Shown in pieces: positions 22,701-31,954 of a DNA stretch of 64,000 bases. The notes below the pieces were generated by a model. The model had not been told where the DNA came from and did not search any database. It saw only the letters and a program-made list of their open reading frames with translations. Source of the DNA: Paraphysomonas bandaiensis (Eukaryota > Chrysophyceae). Numbering within the stretch: position 1 is the first letter of the stretch; the number at the start of each line of letters is the position of its first letter. Location: assembly GCA_965644295.1 (NCBI GenBank), contig CBFFRP010000263.1, positions 62,001 through 126,000 on the forward strand. The letters are read 5' to 3'. The translations under genes were made by a program, and so were the position numbers.

Positions 22701-24152
22701 TTGTTCTTTCATTCTTGTTGTCGTAATATTTACCCTGCCTTGTGTCACCCAATCCCTCATATCAGCTATATACATTTTGTTCCGTCTGTAGAACACTAGC
22801 TCTCTATTAGGTAGACACACCGTGTATGACACTCCTGGCTCGTACACAATAGGGTACAGATCTTCCACATCAGCTTGGCACAACACACTGACTCGTAGGT
22901 TGTCGGCGGTTTTACATGTGAAGAATTGTGGCAGCTCTCCCACATTGGGTAGTTCTACTGCGTGACCAGACAAGCCAGCTACTTTACACTTACGATCGGC
23001 AGGTCTCACATCTGTCAGTAGCCACGGGTGCACAACGGACACATCCGCCTGATTGTCTAGTAGAACTTCGTACCATTCGAAACGCTCTCCTCCCGATGTG
23101 AACGCATTCTGCATAGTCACTGAGCATTGTTTCTCCTCTGGCTCGACGTTCTCTTGACACTGGTTTAGCTTGTGTCCAGTCTTTCCACAACCCCAACATA
23201 CAATAGGGCCTCTATGCTTTCGCACGCTTCCTTTCGACTCGTCGGTCCCATTCGACTTCGTCTTGTCATCAGCATCACCTGTGCGACGCTGTTGTTTAGT
23301 CGAGGTGTCCTTCCTGCTCACAAACGCAACACCACCATTAGGTTTCGCTCCTCTCTTCGGGGTGATATACTTCGAAGCTTTAGTGTAGATCTCGTTCACG
23401 TGCTTGGGTGGCTTCTGTGTACCCATCATTAAGTCATTCATAAAACTGGTCTTAAACTCCTCATATCTGGTGTCGTCCAGACCCCTGAAGAAGTCCATAG
23501 CAATATCTTCTTCTTCCATCTTCGGATTCTCCATATCATTGTACGCTTCCAAAAGAAAATCGAAACGCTCCTTATAGGCCACTATACTCTCAAATGGACC
23601 CTGACGCACGTCTTGGTACTTCTTTCTCGTCTCTGCACGCATGATGGTCCCTACATTGGAGTTCGTCGCTGTTTTGTGAGTCTGCTTGATAGCAAGCCAC
23701 AACAGTAGAGGGTCCTTGGAGGAGTTAATCTCTTCGTATTCCTCCAATTGCTTAATCGCGTCCACGGACTCGTTGCTCAGTCTGTCATACATGAACGCAT
23801 AGAAAGCTGATCTGTTGTCACGCATTTGGTCAATCTTCCTTTGGCGTGTCTTTCTCGCATCCTTAAGTTCTTCCAGGTTCAGACCGTGGGGGTCATTATC
23901 AAGATCATAGTCCTCGATCTTTATCTTGGGTGGTTCATAATACTCATCGGTCTCCACGAGCCTCGCTAGGTCACCAAATAGCATCATGGCCGCCACTGTG
24001 AGCTTCTGCTTAAATACCGCCAGGTTGGTGTTCGTCCCATACTTCAGAATCGGCACCGTTGGGGTCAATGCCTCTGCCCCTTGGCCCCTGGACCGCTGGT
24101 CCAACGCCTTGTTCCTAAACTTCTTGAGCTTCTCGTTACTCGACTTCTTCAT
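19764..24152 (-). CDS. Copia Gag-Pol polyprotein
   Basis: One ORF of 1462 residues without frameshift between gag and pol. In order: Gag; zinc knuckle CWGCGKTGHKLNQC near residue 320; aspartic-protease-like LLDNQADVSVVHPWLL near 362 (DNQA where DTGA or DSGA is usual); an integrase region at about 480-760 (GAG-pre-integrase-like AFDIYGKPYEAVRGKT, then RLYTDIFSVRKQPFL), without a clear HHCC finger; reverse transcriptase at about 960-1210 with DIGGAYLNAEM, ALYGCIQSAKLWY, the catalytic FVDDILVMS near 1138 and DLSYLGMHI; and RNase H at about 1290-1420 (YVDAAFG, STESELVGL, QDNTSTLSL). The order protease-integrase-RT-RNase H defines Ty1/copia. The start codon lies at most 12 nt inside the LTR junction, within the putative primer-binding segment. 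Confidence 0.95.
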   Translation of the reverse strand: MKKSSNEKLKKFRNKALDQRSRGQGAEALTPTVPILKYGTNTNLAVFKQKLTVAAMMLFGDLARLVETDEYYEPPKIKIEDYDLDNDPHGLNLEELKDARKTRQRKIDQMRDNRSAFYAFMYDRLSNESVDAIKQLEEYEEINSSKDPLLLWLAIKQTHKTATNSNVGTIMRAETRKKYQDVRQGPFESIVAYKERFDFLLEAYNDMENPKMEEEDIAMDFFRGLDDTRYEEFKTSFMNDLMMGTQKPPKHVNEIYTKASKYITPKRGAKPNGGVAFVSRKDTSTKQQRRTGDADDKTKSNGTDESKGSVRKHRGPIVCWGCGKTGHKLNQCQENVEPEEKQCSVTMQNAFTSGGERFEWYEVLLDNQADVSVVHPWLLTDVRPADRKCKVAGLSGHAVELPNVGELPQFFTCKTADNLRVSVLCQADVEDLYPIVYEPGVSYTVCLPNRELVFYRRNKMYIADMRDWVTQGRVNITTTRMKEQEYTKSEVMRARRALELVRNAGFDSEQGAMNLVSDGNVTDVPLTAQDVRRAFDIYGKPYEAVRGKTTKRKSGRQYMDVGIKADQAKPQRLYTDIFSVRKQPFLITLSEPLGLTLVSPVASERTDDLGLAFQEQVSLLRSHGFAPTVAYLDPQPGFQPLRGQITGVEVDVCGAGDHMDKVDHKIRRLKETIRSVQAGLPWSLPDNMVRDLVKYSNSRLNIRRPSTGTSIVAPRVAFTGRKPNYRKELELAFGDYVECYNPKVRSNDAEQSRTEPCIALYPTGNANGSWFFMNVKTHKRVRRTHWVKMKTTQLIIDAINQMAKMGDTTRKSQIPNPLLQTIEAEEQQKGEDMKESTPEDVKQTPVAETIVEDVSTTVVDVEHSGNPLGHDGDNEGEVPELVDEELDDDVPTIKSGSSITSSDETGVENDRSPDAKSKPVEYRAFHTSAMKGLREYGPPAYNAIISELKQLLHDKKAMRPVHRKELSATQLKRAIRSLMFLKTKYDGLGRFEKIKARLVANGAQQDRKVYVDTSSPTAAMQSIMMCLAIAAKEGRHIGIMDIGGAYLNAEMSGEEVIMELEPMLTTILKKVAPEVSPYVDETGKLLVRLDKALYGCIQSAKLWYNTLTGYLRSLGFEHNAVDPCVMNKVAGGRKCTVVIFVDDILVMSSHKGDYLELLKKLKEKFGDVKHDDGKDLSYLGMHIRAEGDKVTVSMRSYIENFLREHGVTGTATSPATATLFKNTMDKPTSKSDRRKFHKMVAQLLYLAKRVRPDILLAVAYLSTRVKNPTHADMEKLGRVTRYLNATKGQDLLLCIGKNLTITGYVDAAFGTHDDGKGHSGLVVKVGDATVLCKSSKQRIVTRDSTESELVGLSDMLMMIVQCAEFIKEQGYSIDAPRVLQDNTSTLSLVTKGGGKYRTKYLRVRREFIKERADEGSIQLEYLPTKMMLADALTKPLQGTLYKFMTCGIVGNNTHATGVRRAK

Positions 24153-24165
24153 AATTTTCTATCAC
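24150..24165 (-). promoter_or_regulatory. Putative primer-binding site, self-complementary to the LTR
   Basis: Immediately inside the 5' LTR the element RNA would read GUGAUAGAAAAUUAUG. Its exact 16-nt complement, CATAATTTTCTATCAC in element orientation, occurs inside both LTRs (19576-19591; 24807-24822). The position is that of a primer-binding site, but no tRNA 3' end match is apparent. It also contains the gag start codon. See the matching finding. Confidence 0.55.
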
Positions 24166-25009
24166 GAAGAGAAATACGTACTTGGATCGGAAATACAACA
24201 CTGATACTACAGATCTATCAAACACTCACGGATCCAGTTCGCCCGTTGTCCTCCGTTCAAACTACACTACAGGTAGGCAAAAGACAAGTCTCTTTGCAAA
24301 TACTACAGAAATCGTTAGGCCGTTCCTTACGGTTGGGTAAAAAAAAAATGAAATTTTTTTTCTTCCGCATTCTCAACACACCGTACCTTACGGTTGGTCA
24401 AAAAAAAAGATAACATACACATGATGAAAGCACCCATTTCTATAGGAGAAACTGTCAAAAACCTGTGTTTTGTAAAGAAAAGGGGGTTTCATGCCATATA
24501 TATTGAAAAGTTATATGTAGATATATTGGATGCATTATGCTGGTTCCAGGACACCGTTTGAATCACAACAAGCGCTCAGCCTACTCGACATAGACTTGGT
24601 AAAACTCGTGATAACAATAATATGACTCGAGGTTCCTAATATAGGCCGCAATATTATTTCTTACCATACCATGTATGTTGGAAAGAAATGAAATCATTTC
24701 TTACCATGATCCAAAATATTTTTTTTTTTGACCACCGTAAGGAACGGGAAGAGCAAGAAAAAAAAATTCATTTTTTATTTTTTACCCACCGTAAGGAACG
24801 GCCTTAGTGATAGAAAATTATGGTGTCTCCCTACAACACAATAATACTACAGCTGATCATGTTCTACTGTACACTCTCACTCGTATCCTACAGAGTCACA
24901 CATGTACAATGACTGAAAACATAATCACTGTAACAAAAACGAATGTGCACGTTGACTTTCATTTCCATCACTCGAAGACTTCTATACCGAATCATCATTT
25001 AGCTCTACG
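24164..25009 (-). repeat. 5' LTR of the copia element, interrupted by a MITE
   Basis: 846 bp: 357 bp of LTR plus a 486-bp insertion (24318-24803) and 3 bp of target duplication. The outer portion (24804-25009) would hold the element promoter. The insertion is 4 bp downstream (element sense) of the LTR segment complementary to the primer-binding site. Confidence 0.92.
24315..24806. mobile_element. 486-bp Harbinger-type MITE nested in the copia LTR
   Basis: Element 24318-24803 starts GGCCGTTCCTTACGGTTGGG and ends with the near-perfect complement; TTA flanks both ends (24315-24317, 24804-24806). The intact LTR at 19571-19580 shows the single TTA of the empty site, which proves the insertion boundaries. 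TIRs extend about 95 bp and hold two copies of a CGT(A/T)CCTTACGGT motif each, followed by A or T runs. The core is A/T-rich and noncoding. Confidence 0.9.
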
Positions 25010-25397
25010 TTAGTTGTTGTTCATACGGGACGTAGAGTGTACGTACATATACATACTACAGCTGCACCTACACAATACTACTACAGTACTGTATATATAC
25101 ATACAGTAGATGGAGGTGTTTTATTGGTGTATGTATGTATTTGGTCGTTAACTTTATTATTATCTTGGTGTCTGATTCACACTCCCTCCAACTAGACTCA
25201 TACAAAACAGTCTCTCTATTATCGCATTCTAGGCAAGAGAACGACTGTCTATAGATACACCTCGAGGCATATGGGTCAGTGCGAATAATATCAGGAGAAG
25301 TAAAAGAATCATAAGTTACTGAAATACACTTACATTCCTCTGTATAGTTTAGTTTGAGGTGACTGTAGACTAGACTATCACATATTACGTGCTTGTA
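25010..25397. other. 5' flank of the 25398 gene
   Basis: About 390 bp between the copia element and the next start codon. Presumed promoter. It has a short TATATATACATACAGTA stretch near 25090 and nothing else recognisable. Confidence 0.4.
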
Positions 25398-28300
25398 ATG
25401 TCACGATTTGCGTCTCCAGTTCGCAAACGACTTGAAAACAAGCCGTTAGTGAAATCTAACTCTCGAGCTCATGATTGGGACGATGAGACAAAGTCGACTA
25501 GATCTGGCTCACAGCGCAGAGTGAGGCCTCCACCCCCGCCCTCAGAGTTTTCTGATGACCGTAGCACAGTTTCATCTACATCTGGTCTAACCCGCCGATC
25601 TCGTTCGCGGTCACCGAGCGCCGGATGGTTACGAGATCGTCCTCCACCAAAGCCGCTCATGAAAGGGCGTGCTGCTCTGCTAACTAATCAGCTTATTTCA
25701 AACCTTAATGCAGATAAAGAAGAATCAACGTCACCAGAATCGATTTTGTTTCCATCTCGACATATTTCGACAAGTGATGCAGTCCGCAGTGCTCGCGAAG
25801 AGCTATCTAGACTGAAAGCAGAGTGGTCAACGAACGCTACACGTACAATTGATGCCGTGCAAGATATTTACAAAGACATTGCGAAAGTTAGAAGGGCACG
25901 AGAAGAAGCTAATCGACAGATCGTAGAGAAGGAGTTTGAAGTATACTCCAAGCGCGAAGAATTGGATGCCTTGTACGACCATTTAGCGAAGCTTGAGAAG
26001 TTAGCATTAGAGAAAGGCGTGAAATGGGTACGCCCACCGCTGGTTCGCCCAGCTAACATGGTAGTCCCTGCACGAAATCTTGCTTTGTCAATGGCCAGCT
26101 CTGGTGCCAGTGTAGGGACGTCTAACAGTTCCTGGAGGTTAGCATTGCGCCAGCTGACTCTTCCCCCTGGGTCCTCGAAGGCAATGTTGGATGATGATAG
26201 CGTTTCTGAGAACAAAACAGTAGATAGTCATGGAGCAGCAATCGTAATGAGAGATCGTATTAGCGCACTGTTGGACCCAGAGGACGATGAAGACACCCAC
26301 GCCAACACGCTTTCTGAGGGAACTCAGACCGACGTTCACCAGTACACCCCTAGACGTGTGGCTCCCCGTGCCCCAATAGGTCGTCCTGGTGGTTTGGTCG
26401 ATCAAGAAATACGAAGGGTGTCGCCAAACAAAACAGAGAGAGATATGCATTCTGATAGGGATTGTGATGTATCAGATGAAGGAAATGAAACCGATATGAT
26501 GGGACAACGAGTGGTGGCACCAGGCGATGGTTCGTCTGATTGGGAGGTGTACGGTCATAGCGATAGTCGTCCGGTGTCTCGTTCACCGAAGCAGAGCGTC
26601 CCCCTTAATAAATGGGTATTGGGAACTCCAACGAAGCGCGACCCAGATGGAGGTAAAAATATAATGTGGATTGCTGAGAGAGTGGCCCTAACTGCACCTC
26701 CCCCCCCACCTCCCCCAAGAAACCAGACGACCCCCCAGCCTCCAGTGAAAGATCAATTTGGGACAGCGCAAACCCCTAACAGCTACAATCACCAGGGTCA
26801 TAGGAATAACACTAACACACGCTCAAAGAGCGCTCCTCCGAGTCGTCCTCAGTCAGTGGGCAATACACACAGCCCTGTTATTGCTGCTCGGCACAAACCT
26901 GCTGCCCCCCCTCCTCCATCTCATCCCCCGCCATCTCATCTCATGCATGAAAGGGATTCTCAAACAGAACTGGAAATGGAATATCATCCGCCTCCCCCTC
27001 CCAATGACCCCCCTAGTCGTATTAGCACTGAGCCCCAGGAGGTTGATTCTGGTGTTTATAACAGCAATAGAGGACATTTAGGTACAAGTCCTAAAGTAAG
27101 TCTGTGGGAACCGGTGGAAGACGATGAAGGAGATGATGATCAGGCCACGGATCATCGTGATAACCAAGATGACCACGACGAAATGCATTCTGAAGAAGAG
27201 AATGGTTGGGCTCATGATGTCGAGGAGCAGGATATGTATCAAGAGGAGGGTGAATATGAAGAAAAATATAATGATGACGAAGATGGTGTCTTTACTGACG
27301 ACGGGGATGATATTGGCACTGGTGGTGATTACAGTATATCAGATGATCAGCCGCAGAATGACGATAGTATTTTATCTTCAGAAGAAAAAATAACCGAAGC
27401 GATTGACCGCGGTCGGAGTGGTCGAAATGGGTCTTTCAATGGTGGGAGTACACATCGCCCGTTTGAAAGCTTTGCTGAATCCGATCAATGTGATTCTATA
27501 CAGGAGGTACGCAATCCGCGTTTTTATTTTGTAAAATAAAGTGTATATCAGAGCGCTTTTGACGGTAATGATGGATCTAGATATGAAGAATTTCAAAAAA
27601 TTGTTATGAGAAATAAATGGTGTAAAGCAACCCTGAAACGGTCAGTTTTGTGATGTCTATTAAAATCATCTAACCATATAATTTGACAGTCTATCCCATT
27701 TCGACCCTATCTTGAACTCTCTTAAACGAAACGGAAGCTGTATCAAGTTCATAACGAGGTGCTGTCCAGATGAGATGCAAGGTGAGGCGACGGTCAGTAC
27801 TAGTCGACTCGGAGTGAATGTATCTTGGCTTGAGTCTATCGCATTGAGATTGGGAACCTTCTGGGCATTACCAGAAAGAACATTTCTTGTGGACTGTTTA
27901 AATGGTCATGATCCCGAGGGTGACAATCACGTTAGGTATGGAATTTCTCATGACATGATACGTTTTGAATATCTTACTAGATGGCTCTCTAAACTATTTT
28001 TGTCGTGTCAACCGCAATTGGAGAGTAAATGGAATGATCCTTCTCCATTTTCACAACAACTGTCTCATCAAGAGAGCGGAGATGATTATTTTATTCAAAA
28101 TGGCAATGTCACATCTTTGATTCCTGGTGCTCGCTCTGCTAATCATCACTGTAAGTGGCAGTGTGTAATTATCATATAAAGTTTATATCGAATGAATGCA
28201 CAGTTACTTCCTCCAGTGGAAATGGAAGCGATAATTCCGGGACCCCGCATAAATCTGGCAGGCGGCTTAGTGTTGCGTCTGCCGCTCCGAAACTCACGAG

Positions 28301-29210
28301 AAAATTATCACGCGAAGAAGAATTGGATATTGAGGCCAAGGAGTTGTCGGCAAAGCGAAATCGATACATTGGCGACCTTACAAAGTGAGTCTGTGCGAGT
28401 GTTGCTATCATTTGTACCGATATTAATATTCATTACAGGAAAGAGCGTCGGAGCTCAATGATCAAAGCTGAACAAGGTTAACATTCTTGAACTGTTATTT
28501 TCTATTGCTGAATGTTTCCGTTAGGTTGGGACTCTAACTTTTCTCGCAAAGTAAAGGATAAGATGAAGCGGTCGGATTCTGGCCTCGATAGTGTTTACCA
28601 GAAGGACGACGAAGCCGTCCGGTCCAGTATGTTTGAAGCTGTACAACTTCCTTCATATCGTACCAAAACAACAGACTTCACGAACGCAATGTCTGGTTTG
28701 GGTGAAATTGGCACTGGTAGGAACTGGACAGGGCAGACAAGGTCAAAGATTGTGCAGCAGAGCGAACATGATGACGCCATGCGCACGCACGCCATTCTCC
28801 AACATCTAACCACAGAAAACAAAGACGTAAGATATTATTGACACGCGTACACATCTAAATTTTGGTTTTTGCAGCTTTATTTGTCGATGGTGAAATCTCT
28901 GAAGGCATCTTGCATCCCGATTGAACGTGTTGAGACAGACTTACAATTGCACTTTCCTCACGGCCAGTTGGATGATAAAAATGCAATAAAACAGGCCATG
29001 CAACTTGCTGGGCGACCACACCCTAGCACGCGTGAAGTCACAATAACAGCTAAATATCTCCAGTATTGTATCGATAATATTGAAGCTGGTTTACTTAAAG
29101 ACAACAGAGCCAAAATGAGAACTAGTGGTGTGCAGAAACGAAAGTTGCCGCACTGGAGAGACTTAGTGTTAGTGTTAAAGCATATACTGAAAACATACGG
29201 TCAAAAATGA
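25398..29210 (+). CDS. Large proline-rich, coiled-coil and acidic protein of unknown function
   Basis: Exons 25398-27506, 27552-27640, 27690-28150, 28204-28384, 28439-28476, 28525-28826 and 28875-29210 give 1171 residues. The ATG at 25398 is used; three open codons before it start with GTG. Residues 1-100 are basic and SR-rich with a PPPPPS tract; about 130-210 form a charged coiled coil (EELSRLKAEWSTNATRTIDA onward). The middle is proline-rich (TAPPPPPPPRN, PPPPSHPPPSH). About 560-680 is strongly acidic (DDEGDDDQ, EEEGEYEEKY). The C-terminal 470 residues look folded (FLVDCLNGHDPEGDNHVRYG; MVKSLKASCIPIERVETDLQ) but match no family I recognise. Polyproline plus coiled coil suggests a cytoskeletal scaffold, with weak support. 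Confidence 0.78.
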
Positions 29211-30508
29211 ATGAAAAATATTTTATACATATTGTATTCCATGACGTTCATATTCTAACATTCTAGTGTTGTATTGTGATGCAGTAAACTCTTGTGGTCA
29301 CATTGTAGGCCATGTGCATAATATAGTAGTTACTAAAATTGTTGTGGTCTTTATCCAGCTGGTTATCGTATTAAAAATCCGTAAACGGCAATTTTAGGTG
29401 CAGTAATACCTATGTGTAAATTCTTCTTAAGTTATATCAGTGGTGCGATTTACAGGTATGTGTCTTACGAAAGTTACTTAAAAAATATAAAACTAATCCA
29501 ACATCACGCAAAACTAGGTCTTTTAATGTGAAGTAATTACATTCTTTCTCGGTCATTTCGTGATTATTCAGTTTGAGTGTTGAGTGCTCGCCTTACATCA
29601 ATGCAATATCACAGTGAATGCACCAATGTCACAGAATCAAAAGTCAAAACAAAATATTTAAGCTAGAGCCCCGAGAAGGAATGGCTGGACGTAAATCAAC
29701 CATAGCTTTAGCTTTACCATGACTGGACTTAAACCAACCATAGCTTTACCATCACATCGCCTTCTTTATAGACCTACATACATGGAATATCTATTTTACT
29801 ACTCTATTTATCCAACTGCAATGGATATATCTAGTTCAATTTGCTGTCAAAGTTGAACCCCGCACCTCTTACGACAAATACGACACTATAGCTGAATTGC
29901 ATGAAAGCGCTACATGTGACTCCATTTTCATGTAATTGTAATTTCGTATTCTACATCCATGAATGTGGCACTCACCTGAGATGGTATTGGAATCATAAAT
30001 GAATATGTGTATATGTCGATTCGCCGTATGGGCCCTCTTACTAGTATAATATCTATATCTATGTAATGCAGTATGATGATGTCTCTGTTTCTTGTTCCTC
30101 ATACTGGGATAGTGTTAAGGAGTCCATGGTGAGATATACGGGCCCATACACTGCTGTGAGCATATCATTATAACCATACGACATGCACATATCTAGATAT
30201 CAGATATGGAGTGTGTGTCAATATCCATATCCATATACTACGTACATACCTACGTACGTACCTACCTAGTGCACGTACATACATATCGAGATAAGACCTC
30301 CAGCAGTGTATACAGCAATATACCGTGCTATACGCACTATACCCCGTATATACTAAGGTGTATGTAGTGTGTATATAGTGTATAGTGTATATACACTGGA
30401 CTTACTCCATTCCCGTTATCATCAGTTAGAACTAGAGTCAATTGCATCAAGATACATTCATGGTGTTTCTAATGGAATAACAGTCTGAAAAGAGCTGGTT
30501 TCTATATA
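29211..30508. other. Intergenic region
   Basis: About 1.3 kb between two plus-strand genes. It contains a short local duplication near 29690-29750 (ACCATAGCTTTA copies) and TACGTACATACC-type low complexity near 30235-30290. No gene is supported. Confidence 0.5.
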
Positions 30509-31357
30509 ATGAATTGCACGTTACGCCGGTGTCAGGGCAAGAAAGGATGTATATGTCCGGCCAAACCGCCTATTGGTGCATATGGCTCACCCGCGACAAG
30601 AAGCGCTTCACAGGAAGTGGCGCCAGTGGTACCTCGGCGAAAGGCTGCTCGAACTCCTTCGAAATCTGTTAAAATCCCAAGTAAACTTCCTCCTATTAAA
30701 GGTGCCGTTAAATCACCCGTGACAAGCCCGAGCAAGAAATCTCCGACTATATCTACTGTTTCATCAGCTACTCCAGACAATAGCCAAAAGGATAATACCA
30801 CTACCGAACCAATTGCTACATCGGATACAGCGTCGAATCAGGTTGCTTCGTCCTCAAATGGTGATGGCAATGTCACAATATGTTATAATCATTATAAGAA
30901 GCAATTTCCGATTGCCGGTGGAAGTACTAATTCCGAGGTGATTGATGCGGAGTACTACTTGTCATTTGCGTTTCCGAATTCGAAAGTTCATCTGTCTAAA
31001 TATGCGCCCAGTGACTTTTCATTTGAAGACGAGGGCATAACTGAGCGCCCACTAATATCGGAAAATCCTCCGGGAACTTACCATGGTTTGGAGGCGGAAG
31101 CGGTGTACTGGGTCGTTGTTGAAGAGGATGCGGAGGAGCGGAAAGCTTACGAGAAGAGACAAGATGAGTACGCCCAGCAACAAGCAGAAAGACGAAAGGC
31201 AGAGGAGGCAAGCGAAACAGCTGCTGGCGCCATCAAGAAAGAGCGCGCAGAGAGCTGCAGCTGTATTGAGGGGAACCCCTGTATGGATAAATACGGGTGC
31301 AAAGACTGGGACAATAGGTATACGGTGGCGAAAAAGAATGGATGGAAGGGATTTTAA
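30509..31357 (+). CDS. Orphan protein with Cys-rich ends
   Basis: A single-exon frame of 282 residues. The N-terminus has three Cys in a short basic patch (CTLRRCQGKKGCICP); residues about 30-130 are Ser/Thr/Pro/Lys-rich and probably disordered. A middle segment (NVTICYNHYKKQFPIAGG ... YYLSFAFPNSKVHLSKYAP) looks folded. Residues about 200-245 are Glu/Lys/Arg-rich and helical. The C-terminal 33 residues are compact and cysteine-rich: CSCIEGNPCMDKYGCKDW ending KKNGWKGF, possibly a metal-binding module. I do not recognise the family. An upstream exon cannot be excluded, but the ATG gives a sensible start and codon use fits a real gene. Confidence 0.68.
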   Translation: MNCTLRRCQGKKGCICPAKPPIGAYGSPATRSASQEVAPVVPRRKAARTPSKSVKIPSKLPPIKGAVKSPVTSPSKKSPTISTVSSATPDNSQKDNTTTEPIATSDTASNQVASSSNGDGNVTICYNHYKKQFPIAGGSTNSEVIDAEYYLSFAFPNSKVHLSKYAPSDFSFEDEGITERPLISENPPGTYHGLEAEAVYWVVVEEDAEERKAYEKRQDEYAQQQAERRKAEEASETAAGAIKKERAESCSCIEGNPCMDKYGCKDWDNRYTVAKKNGWKGF

Positions 31358-31954
31358 TTTCTTCAAATTTATACTTTCGCATGATATATAGTATATATAT
31401 CAACAATCAACAAAGCTGTATATACGTGTATATGCACATATGCACTGCAACCATATGTATGTACTAGAAACTGGTTTGCTTGTCTGTCGTGATGGTTATG
31501 AAGAAAATACTTCGAGTGTGTATAAGAAACATTCCTAAGTATTCAAAATTGTTGGTGGTTGTGTCATACGCATTCTAAACAGTTTCGTAGAATTTTTGTA
31601 CCGAACTGCTGCTTATAACTATATAATGTAGCAACTTTAAGCGTAATATCATTCCCTTGCATCATGTTGTCCATTTCGTCCACTCCTAGAACAGAGAACA
31701 GGGTAATACTATATTACTATTGACGACAAAAAGACTCTTTATTAACTTTTGCCAAGTGGAAAATATCAACTGGCATAGGAAATTATGTCCTGGGCTGAGG
31801 AACGTACATTTCACGTTAGCTCTGCCTGGACGCGACACAAAATAGTATCGAGGGAGGGTAAAAAAGCCCAAAATATAACATAACAAAACCATATACATCA
31901 AATAGCAAAAAACTAGCAAATACAAAACAGACTATCTCACTTGAATCCCGAATG
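31358..31954. other. Convergent intergenic region
   Basis: About 600 bp of A/T-rich sequence between two 3' ends; nothing further seen. Confidence 0.45.

Larger units (their letters stand above)
19422..25009 (-). mobile_element. Ty1/copia LTR retrotransposon, nearly intact
   Basis: Two 357-bp LTRs flank a 4385-bp internal region with one uninterrupted gag-pol frame. Element orientation is minus. A purine run (ACAGGGGTG, about 19779-19787) abuts the 3' LTR as a polypurine tract. The two LTRs differ by about one base when read by eye, apart from a 486-bp MITE inserted in the 5' LTR, so insertion is recent. LTR ends are not TG/CA and no target-site duplication is visible. Next to the 5' LTR there is no obvious tRNA-complementary site; instead, the sequence there is complementary to an internal LTR segment. 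Confidence 0.93.

Noticed and set aside
19791-23432. Plus-strand ORFs of 70-110 codons inside the copia element
   Set aside because: Antisense shadows of the gag-pol frame with no recognisable protein features.
30120-30400. Possible regulatory palindromes and TACGTA steps
   Set aside because: Low-complexity dinucleotide and tetranucleotide drift explains them; no conserved motif is recognisable.
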